Position numbers and translations under genes: made by a program. The notes beneath the pieces were generated by a model. That model worked only from the letters and a program-made list of their open reading frames with translations. It did not search any database and had not been told where the DNA came from. This document shows, piece after piece, positions 1 to 11,100 of a DNA stretch of 64,000 bases; the first letter of the stretch is position 1; each line of letters starts with the position of its first letter. Source of the stretch: Halichondria panicea (taxonomy: Eukaryota; Porifera; Demospongiae; Suberitida; Halichondriidae); NCBI RefSeq assembly GCF_963675165.1, contig NC_087386.1:732931-796930 (forward strand). Direction: 5' to 3'.

Positions 1-596
1 CGAACGAAAGTGGATTGAAGGAAGTAGATAGAAAGTTTGATTGAGTTTCTAGCCCATCTGATAGCATTCTCTGATAGCTACTCTTAGCCTGCTATGTTAA
101 CAAAAGACTCACAGCCTGCAACAGTGTGGATGATGATCTTCTGAACGGAGTGAAAGCTGACAAGAACCTATATGGACAGGCCACGCCCGTTTAACACTAA
201 CTTTGGTGAAAGTCTACTATACTACTGCTACTGATTCTATCAGAAGAAAATAGCTGTACAACAAACCTACACAGCTATGTCTCTAGCTAGCTAGCTATAT
301 AGCTCTGTGTATGACTTTTAGGATATTTTCTCTGATGAATCCAGTATTATAGGAAATTTTACGGGAAAAAATATCCAATAATTTGGCGCATGCGCAAGCA
401 GTCGATAGCAGGCCTTCTTTCCTATGAAGGCCGGTGAAGGAGGCTTTACTACGAGTAGATCTACTTGTCTCAATTAAGGAATAATATCACATTCAGTTAT
501 CTGTATGTGCTCTTCTTTACACTGTCTACCTCCTAACAACAAGTGCTCAGAGCACAAGCATGTCAGCTTGGTAGAATGTGATTGCACACAACGTAC

Positions 597-885
597 CTTA
601 ATCAGTGTCTGTTGTCCATCCAGAGAGTGGTACATGTGGAGAGAACAACAACATGAGATAAAATACCTCACACTAACAGGGTAGAGTGTAGGCACTATAC
701 TGTGATGAATGAATGATGCCAAGTGTGTTTATGGGTGGTCAACAAGTACATCTAGGCACTAGGAGAATGCACTGATCATTGAGTATCTATCTATCATGTG
801 AATATCATACCCTATCCAAATCATCTAGCCCATCCTCCATCAACTGTTGGGAACTAGCAGCATTCAGTGTTGTAGATTCAGCCAT
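597..885 (-). CDS. 5' end of a second copy of the MAEST GTPase/Death gene (partial, runs off the left edge)
   Basis: The first exon is 885 down to 811 (25 codons, starts MAESTTLNAASS, donor GTATGA, phase 0) and corresponds to 17132-17058 of the complete gene. Candidate micro-exons follow on the same strand: 672-667 (TGTGAG) and 608-597 (ACACTGATTAAG, reading TLIK; the right copy reads MFIK). A weaker 3-nt candidate is GAG at 532-530 with donor GTAGAC. All are multiples of three. The rest of this gene copy would lie left of the window. The splice sites are seen in the sequence; that they are used is inferred from their conservation in both copies. Confidence 0.55.
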
Positions 886-1047
886 TTCAAGAGAAGGTCT
901 GGAAGGCCCCTTATATTTCTTTGTGGGTGGCTAGAGGCATGAGGGGGTGGGGCTTGTAGCAACACCCACACATTGTTCAATAAAGAAAGGGTTCAAAGGA
1001 CACATAATTATTGTTCCAAATAGAGCACAGAACACACATAAAGCAAG

Positions 1048-1450
1048 TACCGTATATCTTCTAATTTATCGGACACTTCTAATTACCCGGACACTCTTTT
1101 GGGCAATTTTCGTTGTTCTAATACAACGGACACTCCAGTGCTTTAATATTACATTTGTTCTAAATATCCGGACAATACAGTTGAGTTACATTCACCATTC
1201 ACAGACGGCAAGTAAGACAAGACTTAGAGTGCTGCAGTTAGATAGCTTTGAGTAGCTAGTTTTAGATAGCTAGTGCAACTATTCAGTCGCACACTGGTCT
1301 ATTAAACTTAGCTAGCTCTCATGCAGCTGCTTGCTTGTTCTAATTATTCCGGACACTTCGCATGCTGTATAAAAATCTGTTCCAATTATACCCGGACAAT
1401 TTCCAAAATAATTATTTTTTGCTGTCCGATAAATTAGAAGATATACGGTA
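1048..1450. mobile_element. MITE with long terminal inverted repeats, absent from the other copy
   Basis: Begins TACCGTATATCTTCTAATTT and ends with its inverse, AAATTAGAAGATATACGGTA. The interior has several spaced variants of CTAATTA..CGGACAC. It has no coding capacity. The duplicated segment at 17280-17310 lacks it, so the insertion is defined by comparison. Flanking TA suggests a TA target duplication, although the flanks also differ by a few bases. Confidence 0.85.
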
Positions 1451-1493
1451 CATATCAGAAGAAGAAGCACTGAAGAAAGAAGAGCTCAGGAAC

Positions 1494-2545
1494 AATGGCC
1501 CACCTGACACTAATTGCCAGAGCCAGTGATGGACTACCTCTGTCTGCATCCATTGTCAATGAAGAGGTAGAGGAGCTACAGTAGATAATACAGTACAGTC
1601 TGCATTGGTCCCATCAGGACACTGTACTGTATGCAGCTCAGTGACATGAATAGTTGTCAAGTCATGATTCTGTAGACATATAAAGAGAACCTTGCTAGAA
1701 TAATACGTGTGTATTGTGTGCTATCTTTAACAGCTTGAATTGTTGCATTCTCCCTCTGCAGTCTGGCCGGGATTATGCTGAATACCAACCCAAGGCCAAG
1801 CAGATATTCCGCAAGCTGTCGTCAGTCAGCCCCCCTCGATGCTCAATCGAGTGTGACCCGGGTCGTATGGTGTTCCAGTAAGCACTCTCCTGTGAATGTC
1901 ATTATTGCCTCGTGGTGTGTATGATGATTGGTACTCTGTCATGGTATAAACTGATGCAATGGATGGCCTTTTGTTTGTGAGCATTTGCTTAACTGTACCA
2001 TACACATTGTAAGTGGTGTGTGTTATACATAGGTCCCTCTATAGTGATTGTCTAACAAGGAACTACCAGTGTACATGTAGTCTAAGAATAGTTGGAACTT
2101 GGTTGGTGATATTATACTCCAGTTTAATGGTGGATGAGGGGCGATGACTTTGAGCTTGAAGCACACACACTAACATGGACCCCCCACACAGCTACATCCT
2201 TGAGGAGGGGATATGCTACCTCGCCCTGTGTGACCCCACCTATCCTGCCAAGCTGGCCTTTAACTACCTCGAGAATCTACACAAAGACTTCAGTGAGCAA
2301 CATGGCAACGATGTACACAAGGCCAGTCGACCGTACCACTTCATTGAGTTTGGTACGTATTTATATCTGCCATCCATATTTTGTAGACTTAATTATAAGG
2401 TCATGCTTTTTCCTATGTCAGCATTGGACATGCACAGCTGGGCAACACCAGCACTTGCAGTTTCTTGTGTGTGTACTGTTTCAATTCAGTGTTGCTACCA
2501 CTGTTATATATAGTACAGAATGTCCTTCCTCTCACACCCACTCAC

Positions 2546-2585
<40 letters not shown>

Positions 2586-2640
2586 AGATCTCAGTGACAA
2601 AGTGGGGAAGCTGGTCGACCACTCTTGTGCCAGAGGCTAA
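1494..2640 (+). pseudogene. SEC22B: Truncated SEC22B copy, longin domain only
   Basis: Exons at 1494-1565, 1762-1877 and 2192-2352 match exons 1-3 of the intact SEC22B at 17340. Exon 4, with the first part of the SNARE motif, is missing. A shortened exon 5 (2588-2640) follows a (CA)n tract and ends early in TAA after the residues VDHSCARG. Because exon 4 is phase-symmetric, joining exon 3 to the shortened exon 5 stays in frame and gives a 133-residue protein. It would have the longin fold but no complete SNARE helix and no membrane anchor. It is either a pseudogene or a soluble longin-only variant; expression data would decide. Confidence 0.8.
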
Positions 2641-3170
2641 TGGCTGATCAGCTAATGCAGCATGTGAGCATCTCCTGGCTACTGTGGATTGGTTCTTGAC
2701 TGCTAGTTTATGCTCTTGTCTATTGGAGACAATATCTGCCAAGTTTCACCAGAGATGTGTACAAGTATGGTAAGCTGAGGAGTGAGAGTGGCTGGAGCTG
2801 GATCAGCCCTAGTGTGCCCAAGACTCAAGGAGGTCAGTCAGGGTCAATATATACAGTGTATCAGTCTACCTCTTGTAACGAGAACCCCCTACAAGTCTAG
2901 CTTGTAACACCTAGCTAAGTACTGGATTGTGATTTACAATAGTGAGCTCCCTAGCTGAGACTGTCCTGACTTGTAGTTGTTGTAATTGCATTGTCCCAGT
3001 CTAAGGAGGTCTTTATTCCCCTCTGCAGGTGGTTCACCCACTTCTACGTGTGGGGGGTGGTGTGGAACTACTCTGTATTCCTCTACTATACCAGCCACTG
3101 TCTACTGCACACACGACTACCGCTATTGGGACCAACAGCACTGCTGCATTTGAATTCAGGTCTAGTCATA

Positions 3171-3712
3171 TACCGTATAGCGGGTATTTTTCGGGGGACA
3201 AAATATTTGTTGTTCAGCAATATTGAGATATTTCGTGGGTAATATTTTCGTGGTTGGAGCAGGTAACGGTAGGCAAAGTCGCTTCATTCGTGGTTAGAGG
3301 TCCAACCACGAACACCACAAATATTTTAATAAAGGAAGTTTGTGAAATATTGAAGTAAGAGCTACACAATGGTTTTTGTCCCAGAGAGTGTTTGTCAACT
3401 ATCAGTGAGCTAGCTGGTCTTGAAGATACCACAGTAAGTGCAGTATAGTGCAGTAGTAGTAGATCTAAGAGGTAAACTAATGCTCCAAGATGGTGGAATA
3501 TCTCCTCTACACAATTCTGCAGATGCCTACTATGTATATAAGATGTTCCATCATCCTTGAGCATTAGACTACCTCTTAGATCTACTACTGCACTTACTGT
3601 GTGTATAGTAGGTATCTTCAAGACCAGCTAGCTCACTGATAGTTGACAAACACTCTCTGGGACAAAAACCATTGTGTAGCTCTTACTTCAATATTTCACA
3701 AACTTCCTTCAT
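3171..3712. mobile_element. TACCGTATAGCGG element start plus a large foldback (arms 3337-3432 / 3612-3709)
   Basis: At 3171 the sequence TACCGTATAGCGGG starts an element of the family also seen at 12094 and 37575. Directly after it, about 96 bases from 3337 are repeated as their inverse at 3612-3709, almost without mismatch. Inner arms around AGTAGATCTAAGAGGTA pair as well. The whole would fold into a long hairpin. It lies in the intron of the SRD5A3 fragment. Confidence 0.8.
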
Positions 3713-3920
3713 TTAGAATAATAGCGCATGCATTGCAGAATGCAGAGGCTGCAAAAACACATTGATTTTACAATGACTTCAATGTAAAAGGGCGTGCCAG
3801 CTCAGCACAATTTTACTGCGGAAGCTATACAGGAAGTAGTTAGTGGGCGTTCAAATAGCAATCAAAATTCCAGGCTCTTAAACGAATAGGACAATTGCAC
3901 ATACCTTGATTAAGTGTACT

Positions 3921-4143
3921 ACCAAGGGCGTATAAAAGAAGAGAGGGCATGCAACTCCACTATCAGTACACGTAGCTAGCAGAGTTCAAACGTGGGCGGA
4001 GGAATGTGTGCATTTGCATGAAGTGCTAAAAATAGAAATTTTTATTTTTAGCATTTCATGCACTGTCAATCCGCCCACGTTTGAACTCTGCTCATATCGG
4101 AGTTGCATGCCCTCTCTTCTTTTATACGCCCTTGGTACTACTG
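3921..4143. mobile_element. Second foldback element
   Basis: The left part (ACCAAGGGCGTATAAAAGAA, GCATGCAACTCC, GAGTTCAAACGTGGGCGG) returns as the inverse in 4060-4140. The centre is AAAAATAGAAATTTTTATTTTT. It is a non-coding hairpin element next to the previous one, with no obvious family relation to it. Confidence 0.75.
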
Positions 4144-4446
4144 TGTAATTGTTGACTTGTGTGTGGGTTGTTAATTCTTGTTTAGGAGTCTCTATTTGAA
4201 TGTCAGCCTTGATCAATGTTTCATTGCAGACTCACCCCTTGCTGGTCTGATTGTAGCCACTCTGTTGTTCCTCTGGGCCTACACATATCATACTGATGTC
4301 ACGTCATCCTTGCACAACTCAGAGCAGTCAAGAACAAGCCACAGTACGGCGGCTGTCATTGCCAAGCAGACTCACGTTTGCATAGACACAAGTTTGAGGA
4401 CTATCCAAACAATAGACAAATTGTTATGACCATTTGTTTATTAGTT

Positions 4447-4690
4447 GCTAATATAATTTATGCTATGTACATGCAGTACTGTATGGTATCATTCATATTC
4501 TCCAATCAATAATCTATCAAATTAATGATCGAAAAATTGAATTTGCAGTGAATAATAATTGACGCTTCTTATGCTATTATTTGTACATGCAGTACATGGT
4601 ACATTGAATTAGTATGACATCATTTATTGTTCAATCAATAAACCTTCAAATGATCGAAAAAATTAATATTGAATTTGGACAATAATTCAG
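4447..4690. repeat. Two-copy tandem repeat, AT-rich
   Basis: Two diverged copies of about 125 bp, each with TACATGCAGTAC, a run like TCAATCAATAA and ATGATCGAAAAA. No coding signal. It lies between the SRD5A3 fragment and the DUSP12-type exons. Confidence 0.6.
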
Positions 4691-4705
4691 TAATTTGCTA
4701 GCTAG

Positions 4706-4870
4706 CTATACAGTTTTGTCCACTTTTCTCCTAGTGAGTGTTCTGGTTTCGTCTATTTGTGCCTTGTGTATCTGGAAGGAGGGCGTGACCCACTGCCCAC
4801 ACGAGCACTGATCACCTGACCAGTTGAATGACCCCACACGAGCCGAGCACTTGAGACACAGAATCTGCCG

Positions 4871-4906
<36 letters not shown>

Positions 4907-7607
4907 CGAACAGTTGAATTCTAGAAAATAACGCAAGGCTATATAGTCTTGGATTTTGACTAATCACAAGACTAGTACATGTATCTAAGCACACCATTGG
5001 AAAGGTAATTCTGAGAGCTATTGAATGCATCAATTAGTTTGAAATTGGACAATCAGAACACAAAATACGGGCTTTCAAGATACGTATCTATTTTTAGCTA
5101 ATGCACAAGTAGCAGCCTCACCTTCCCCTCCACTTTGCCCAGTAGAGAGCTTTCCATCCACTGTACTGGCTCGATGAACCATGAACTACACACATCATGA
5201 GTGGGCCCCTGCTCGTTATAATCCACCGATGATTGAGTGGGTGGAGTTTGCCCTTGCTTTGTCTCTTATATCATTGACAGCAGCCTCTCCTTTACCCACC
5301 TCGTGAGGGAGGACACTCTCGTCAGTGAACAGGAGACGCCTGTGTGTGTGTATGGGGGGGGGGGGGGTTAGTGATGGAGGTATACAAGTTTGTAAACCAT
5401 CTCCAGACAAATACAGTAGCTACTTAATTCATGGTGTGTGGTGTGTGTGTGTGGATGTGAGGGGGTGTATAATTATAAACAACTACAACTGTGCTGACTA
5501 GACAGGATTATTGGCTACTACTGTACATGGTGTCTAGTGTGTGTTTCAGTGAACCTTTAGTGAAGCTGTCAGCGACTGGTTTGTTCTTTGCTGCCTTCCC
5601 AGAAGAGTCTGGTCCGCTAGTGGTGACAGTGACAGTGCTCATATTCACCAGGTCTGTGTTCTTCACCAGTAACTACACACAGAGAGAACAACACCTGACA
5701 CACTCACACAGCCAGGCTACCATAATCTCATTCAAAAGAAGGTACTCTCTATAAAAGAGCTGCCTTACCCCCCCCCCCCCACAATGTGCAGCTGCACCTA
5801 AAAAATGCATACTGAAGTAGCATAGCCGCTACACTGTGTATGTATTGTACCCACTCACTGCCTCTTGGACGACTCTATTGAGGGTGGTGTTAGCGCTGGC
5901 GAGGGAGAGGGGGAAGAGGTGGGCCTCAGTCGTGAACACAAAGTCATCCATGTTCAAGGGACTGTCCCCCTCGTCAGCAAACAACAAGAACAGATACTTG
6001 AACGTCTCAGCCCCAGTACGAAGGAGTCCATTCTATACAGTATCGAAGATTGCCAATGAAATGATATCGTACTACTAGAATATTAAACCCTTTGTGAATG
6101 AGTTTATTAAGACTTTGCGATCTAACCTTTGCATTCTGGTAAGGATAGTGATGTCATACAAGTACCGATATAGGTTTTTGCGAGATCTATGGGGAACTAA
6201 ATTCTAACTATTAGTACATACACAGACACATGGTTCCCCTGACTCACCTGTCCTCGTGAGCGTTGGTTCTGAGGTCCTTGATGGCAGCGAAGCCACACCT
6301 CACTCTGGCGTACTTGTTCAAGTTGTTCACCACTGATCGACTGACGTCCAGGTAGTATGGATCTCCAGTCGCCTGCAGTAGCAACACAACATAATCGTTC
6401 ATTAACTACTTAGCCATCAAAATAATACAGAGAGTAGAGTAGAGCAGTAGCATCACAAGCTTTGGTCAATTACAGTACTTACAGAAATATTCCAATTACT
6501 GAGATGCTTTCTTCGAAACAACAGAAAGTGATATAATTATACATGTACAGCTAATGCATAGAGTAAACACACTCCCCCACACACACACACACACACCCAC
6601 CCCACACACATACACACACCCACACACACACACACCCCACACACACACACCTACCTCCAAATTAAAATTAACTGCAAGTCTCCCCAATTTATCAGCTGCC
6701 ATAACTTGAATTCCGTGGATCCAATTTCAACGATAATATTATTTTCTGAAAGCTTAGAAACACACCTTTCAAATAGCATCATCAAAATTCTTATTTGAAC
6801 GATAAAAATATTTCCAATTAGGCGATACCATGAATAATAGCCCATGGTCCAAGGCCGAAAAATGACAAATTATGGCCCCGACGAATTTTTGGATTGAAAT
6901 ACATCATTTGAAAGGAAATTTTCTAAGCTTTCCGAAAATCACAAAATTTTGGAGATTCGATCAACGGTACTAAAGTTAATAGCTGTTGAAATTAACTGCA
7001 ACTCTCCCCCCCCCTCAATTTAATTATTCTTTTCAGCTGCCATAACTTGAATTCCGTGGACCCCCACCCACCCCACACACACACACCCACCCACCCCCAT
7101 CCCCCCACACACAAACACCCACACACACATGACGGTGTACCTTGTAGAGGAAGTAAGTGCTCTCAATGAACTCAGGCCTGAGAGGGTGGTTTCCCCAGTG
7201 GACCCTGAAGTCATGAGTGAATGCCTCGGGTAGGAAGTTGTGTCTCTCCATCACATGATAAAGCATGTCGTGAATGTGTATAGCTGTGTCTACATCACCC
7301 CACAGAACCTGGAGATAGATACAACAAACCTCGTCATTTAAACATGAAGGTTAGGTAAGTACAGTATATACAAAAATGTATACTGCAGACTACAATAGAC
7401 GGACGCCTCTAAGAAGTACTTTTCTATGTCAAACTGTTCTAGAGAGGTTCAGAGATATTAAGGCAAAACAGAAAACTACGGCACGAAAAACAATTGTTGA
7501 TCTCAGTCTACCATTTTGTGGTACCTTTATCAAAGAGCTACAAATAAATTGGACACAAGTTACGGCCCCTAAAAGGGAGCTAGTGGTTTCTCTTAGTCAG
7601 TGCATGT

Positions 7608-7643
<36 letters not shown>

Positions 7644-7724
7644 CTGTAGACCAGGCCAGAACGCCAGAAGTGAGTCCATGAAAGATCTAGTCATTCGATG
7701 AGGTGAATTCATGCATTCAGCCAT
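4706..7724 (-). pseudogene. Chimeric gene: captured MAE start + EDEM (GH47) segment + DUSP12 zinc-binding tail
   Basis: Minus-strand exons are 7724-7644, 7308-7141, 6372-6248, 6032-5859, 5672-5555 or 5672-5527, 5339-5300, 5208-5122 and 4864-4706. The start (MAECMNSPHRM) copies the leader and ATG of the MAEST gene. The next exons match EDEM-type alpha-mannosidase-like proteins of ER quality control, EDEM3 best: [85 protein letters not shown]. The last three exons match the C-terminal zinc-binding region of DUSP12 (CSSWFIEPVQWMESSLLG, CLKCSARVGSFNW, CSCGQWVTPSFQIHK). Splice phases agree throughout except for two extra G in exon 4 between MDSFVL and ETFKYL, which break the frame. Either a recently broken chimera, or a working one with a sequence error. 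Confidence 0.7.
6660..7060. repeat. Dispersed repeat (GCCATAACTTGAATTCCGTG family)
   Basis: Contains CTGCCATAACTTGAATTCCG, GATTTTCTGAAAGCTTAGAA-like and CATGGTCCAAGGCCGAAAAA motifs shared with 21120-21375 and with the array at 34376-35975. It is intronic, between EDEM-type exons. GT-rich and CA-rich runs flank it. Confidence 0.8.
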
Positions 7725-8143
7725 TTCAAGAGAAGGTCTGGAAGGCCCCTTGCATATTGCAACTCACCCTGTCAGCTATAACCTGTTCATAGTAGGAGGA
7801 AAGATAAACAAAGCACAGAGTCTCTTTGTCTTGAAGGTTGGATTTCAATATTTCAAGACATGATTATTCCTTTAATTCTACTAACTGCACTTTGACTTTA
7901 GCGGTGTGATGACGGCTTTTTCAATGTGTGGGCGCCTCGATCCCAGGCAGAGTTTTCGCTTTTATAACGGTTAGGCAAACAACTAGTTGTTAGCGAAAAC
8001 TCGGCCTGGGATCGAGGCTAATACTGCACATGCTCAGTTCAACTTCTCACAGAGACTACCAAAAATGTGTTCAGAAAAGCAAAGCATTACAGAAAAAATA
8101 GTATCAATAAAAAACTTTATGATCAAAATCAGTTTTGGTCAGT
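7725..8143. other. Intergenic region with a small hairpin element (7934-8018)
   Basis: Begins with the shared leader AGGCCTTCTCTTGAA-type sequence upstream of the chimera start (7725-7755, minus strand). A hairpin at 7934-8018 pairs CCTCGATCCCAGGCAGAGTT with AACTCGGCCTGGGATCGAGG. I see no gene in it. Confidence 0.7.
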
Positions 8144-11100
8144 TCAACTCGTATTCTCTACAATGAATCTACAAATGTCTGTAGCAGTGTCTCCTCTTCT
8201 CAGTCCTATGGCAATTTCCACCAAGGCCCTGAAGGTAGCCCTGGAAGGATTCACTCTTCGCCACGCTCTCAATGCATGAGCCACTCCAGCTTGATTGCCA
8301 TAACGACGTGTGACATCAGTTACTTCACTGAGGTCGGCTGGGGTGAGGTTGAGTCGATTCAGCAGGTTAGGAGTTGTGACTGAATGCGAAGAAAAAAGCT
8401 AAGATAATGATAGTCTATATCAAGCACTAAAAATGACCCACATGCAGCCAGGCTAATAAAAAAAAAATACGCAAATACTGAAAATAGTTACCTGTGATGC
8501 TATCAGCCAAATTGATGAGCTTCACTGAGGGCTTTTTGAGAGCGCCTGACAGAAGACTCCATGTTACATCTTGCGTACTCAGGAGCTCAGCCAACATTTC
8601 ACGCAAGCACGACACATTATCGCCACGATGCTTGCTATCGATGTTGGTGAGAATGAAATGACTGAGACCTAGAGCCAATCCCAGATTGAACCAGTGAGGG
8701 CTGGCACTTGCATGTGCAGTGTGTAGTTTCTCGTAAACATGTTGCAGATCGTCAATTGTCAAAGCCTGTACAAAAACAGCAATCAACAGGGTTTCATTTG
8801 GTGAGGGTTGCATGTCCCCTCGGAAATACCGTGAGGTTTTGGTGAACAATAATTGTAAATAACTTCTTGAGAAAACTCAATGGGAATACAAATGAGCAAC
8901 AATAATTATTCTTAATAGGGCAGTATAGTAATGGATTCCTGGGGGCAAGCCACGACCCCAGAGGAGGATGGTCAGGGTCAAAGGTCTTCTGTTTTACAGA
9001 GGACTTTAATTGCATTTTGAACATCTATATACTCTTTCAGTAGAAAATTAATGAAGAATGGAGGTACAAAAGAAAGATTAGACGATGGAAATGCAATTTG
9101 TAAGCAGATTCTATCCTCTTCTGCCACGAACCATCTAGATGCATGTACACTGTATGTCACCTTCACCAAATATTTTACATACACCATTTGCTCAATCCCC
9201 TTACCACGATGATATATGTATGTACAGTATAATAATTATGATTTAGAGTACCTTGTGCATGCTCAGCAGCAGGTGGGGACATTTCTCTGACAATAGAATG
9301 ATTTCACTCTCAGGGATTTCTTGATCGAGCTGTTGATGAGTCACTCCAGTCTTCCTGCACACATCTTCCATTACAGAGGATGATTGAAATTTACCTGAAG
9401 AAAAAACATGAAATTCAATATCAGAAAATATCTAAAATGAAAATATACGACACTCTAATAAGTTCTAATACTTGCCATGCATGTGCTTACCAGATTGTTG
9501 CTGCTGGTTACTCAGTGTCTTTTTTGTACACATATCACTCGCAACAGAGGATGATACATCTAATTGAGGGGAAAACAAAATATAAATTTGAATATTAAAA
9601 ATCACTGTACTCACCAGAACCTTCGCTATCGTCCAGCCAGATTCTATCTTCATCACTGAGCTCTCCCCACACACGTGTCTGAAGGGAGCACTTCCAAAAC
9701 TTACAGCCATTTCGTTCGCTCACATCAGCAAGGTGCAATTTGCGGATGCTTCCAGTGCTTTTCTTGCTGCACGGGCAAAAGATGGCTGTCTTGGGTGTGT
9801 CGTTGTTGTAATGCAACATTTCACACGACGATTTAATGCTGATCAAAATTTCGTTTCGAATTGTAGGGCATACTTGTTTGCGAAGAGCAAAAAGCACATC
9901 GATATACACTTCAAGATACGAGAAGGAGTCGATCAGAGCCACGGTGCACGGGAGATTGGGGATTTCAAGCTGGATACAATTTTTAGCTAAAATGCTTGCT
10001 TCTCCTGAAGGAAGCAACACTTTCCAGCCCAGCCTCTTGATCACGTCCACAACTAGACAGCAAAATACCCCAGAGCGAATACACCCACTACTAAAGTAGA
10101 TAGCGAAGGGTGATATTGTGAAGGAGGAACGAATCTTGTCTAGCTCAGCAGGTGGGATCGATGTGAGTAGAGATGGCATGAAGAACTCGGCTTGGTGGGT
10201 AGTGGCTTCCACTAGTGAAATGGGAGCAATCACAAGAAGATCTTTCATGATCAACAGCATATCTTCTGGAGAAAAGATGCCTTCAACGTAATGCTTCTTA
10301 AAGAATCGTAGAAACTTCAAGATCTTTGAGCAAATAACCAAATCGAGTGGCTAATTGGAGACATTCTTCAATGCCTAGAATACCTCGCTCGAGACTGGCA
10401 GATAAACTCTGGAGAAGTGAATCCAAGAATGACCACCAGATGGGCATTTTGACTTGTAGCGGAATAGAGTCCTCAATAGCAATTCTAATCCTATTGGCAG
10501 TGGCCAGTGAATCTTCTTCTCGGCTGATTGTGTTGAGACCAAAAATCAGATTGTTTAATCCAAGATTTTCGTACACCAATAGCTTCTTGATATCGGGTGG
10601 AAGCATGTCGAGAATCTCTTGATTCCTCTTGATAAGTGTATCCGAGCTCTTCAGCTGATCAAAGAATGTGCCCACAAAGATCATCTTCGGCTTCTTGTCT
10701 TGTGAGGTATGGGACTCAATGGATCGAATGAGACTCTGAAGTGTCTCCCCGAGGGTCATGTGAGATGCATGAGGACTACCAACAAGCTGCCCATCCTTGT
10801 AGTACTCGTCAGAAGGGAAACTGGAGAGTTCGTCAATCAAACGCAGAACTATCAACGCCACTGAAATGTGCTTGATGAAGAGAGGGCTGATGTCGTGGAA
10901 TTGCGGCTGGCCGCCACAGTCGGTAACATACACCCAGTTGGAATCAAACAGTTCTCCTTCTTGCTGGTCACTGCTCGACAGTTGGTTAGTTCCCTGTGTG
11001 GGTGGCTTCAGCTCTTCTGCCACACCACTCACTACACTCACTATCACATCATCAATGGCTTTCTTCAACATTCTTGCAGATCCAGAAAGTGTATCGGAAT

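Larger units (their letters stand above)
1..2510. repeat. Left copy of a segmental duplication (matches 16245-18352)
   Basis: Nearly base-for-base match to the segment starting at 16245, in the same orientation, with scattered substitutions and small indels. It carries the first exon and candidate micro-exons of the MAEST minus-strand gene and exons 1-3 of SEC22B. The main length difference is a 403-bp element (1048-1450) present only in this copy. The match already runs at base 1, so the duplication probably continues beyond the left edge. Confidence 0.95.
2640..4275 (+). pseudogene. SRD5A3: SRD5A3 (polyprenol reductase) N-terminal fragment, disabled
   Basis: Three pieces align with the N-terminal half of steroid 5-alpha-reductase 3, an ER membrane enzyme of dolichol synthesis. 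At about 2640-2830 the residues YWRQYLPSFTRDVYKYGK precede SVPK. At about 3028-3164 the residues RWFTHFYVWGVVWN correspond to the conserved SHFY..LWN region. From 4230 the residues PLAGLIVATLLFLW complete a membrane segment, after which similarity stops. An in-frame TGA at about 2697 interrupts the first piece, and the splice phase into the second piece does not fit. The C-terminal catalytic half is not in the window. The fragment starts at the stop codon of the truncated SEC22B. Confidence 0.65.

Noticed and set aside
5491-5754. 87-codon plus-strand open frame
   Set aside because: It is antisense to the fifth exon of the EDEM/DUSP12 chimera.
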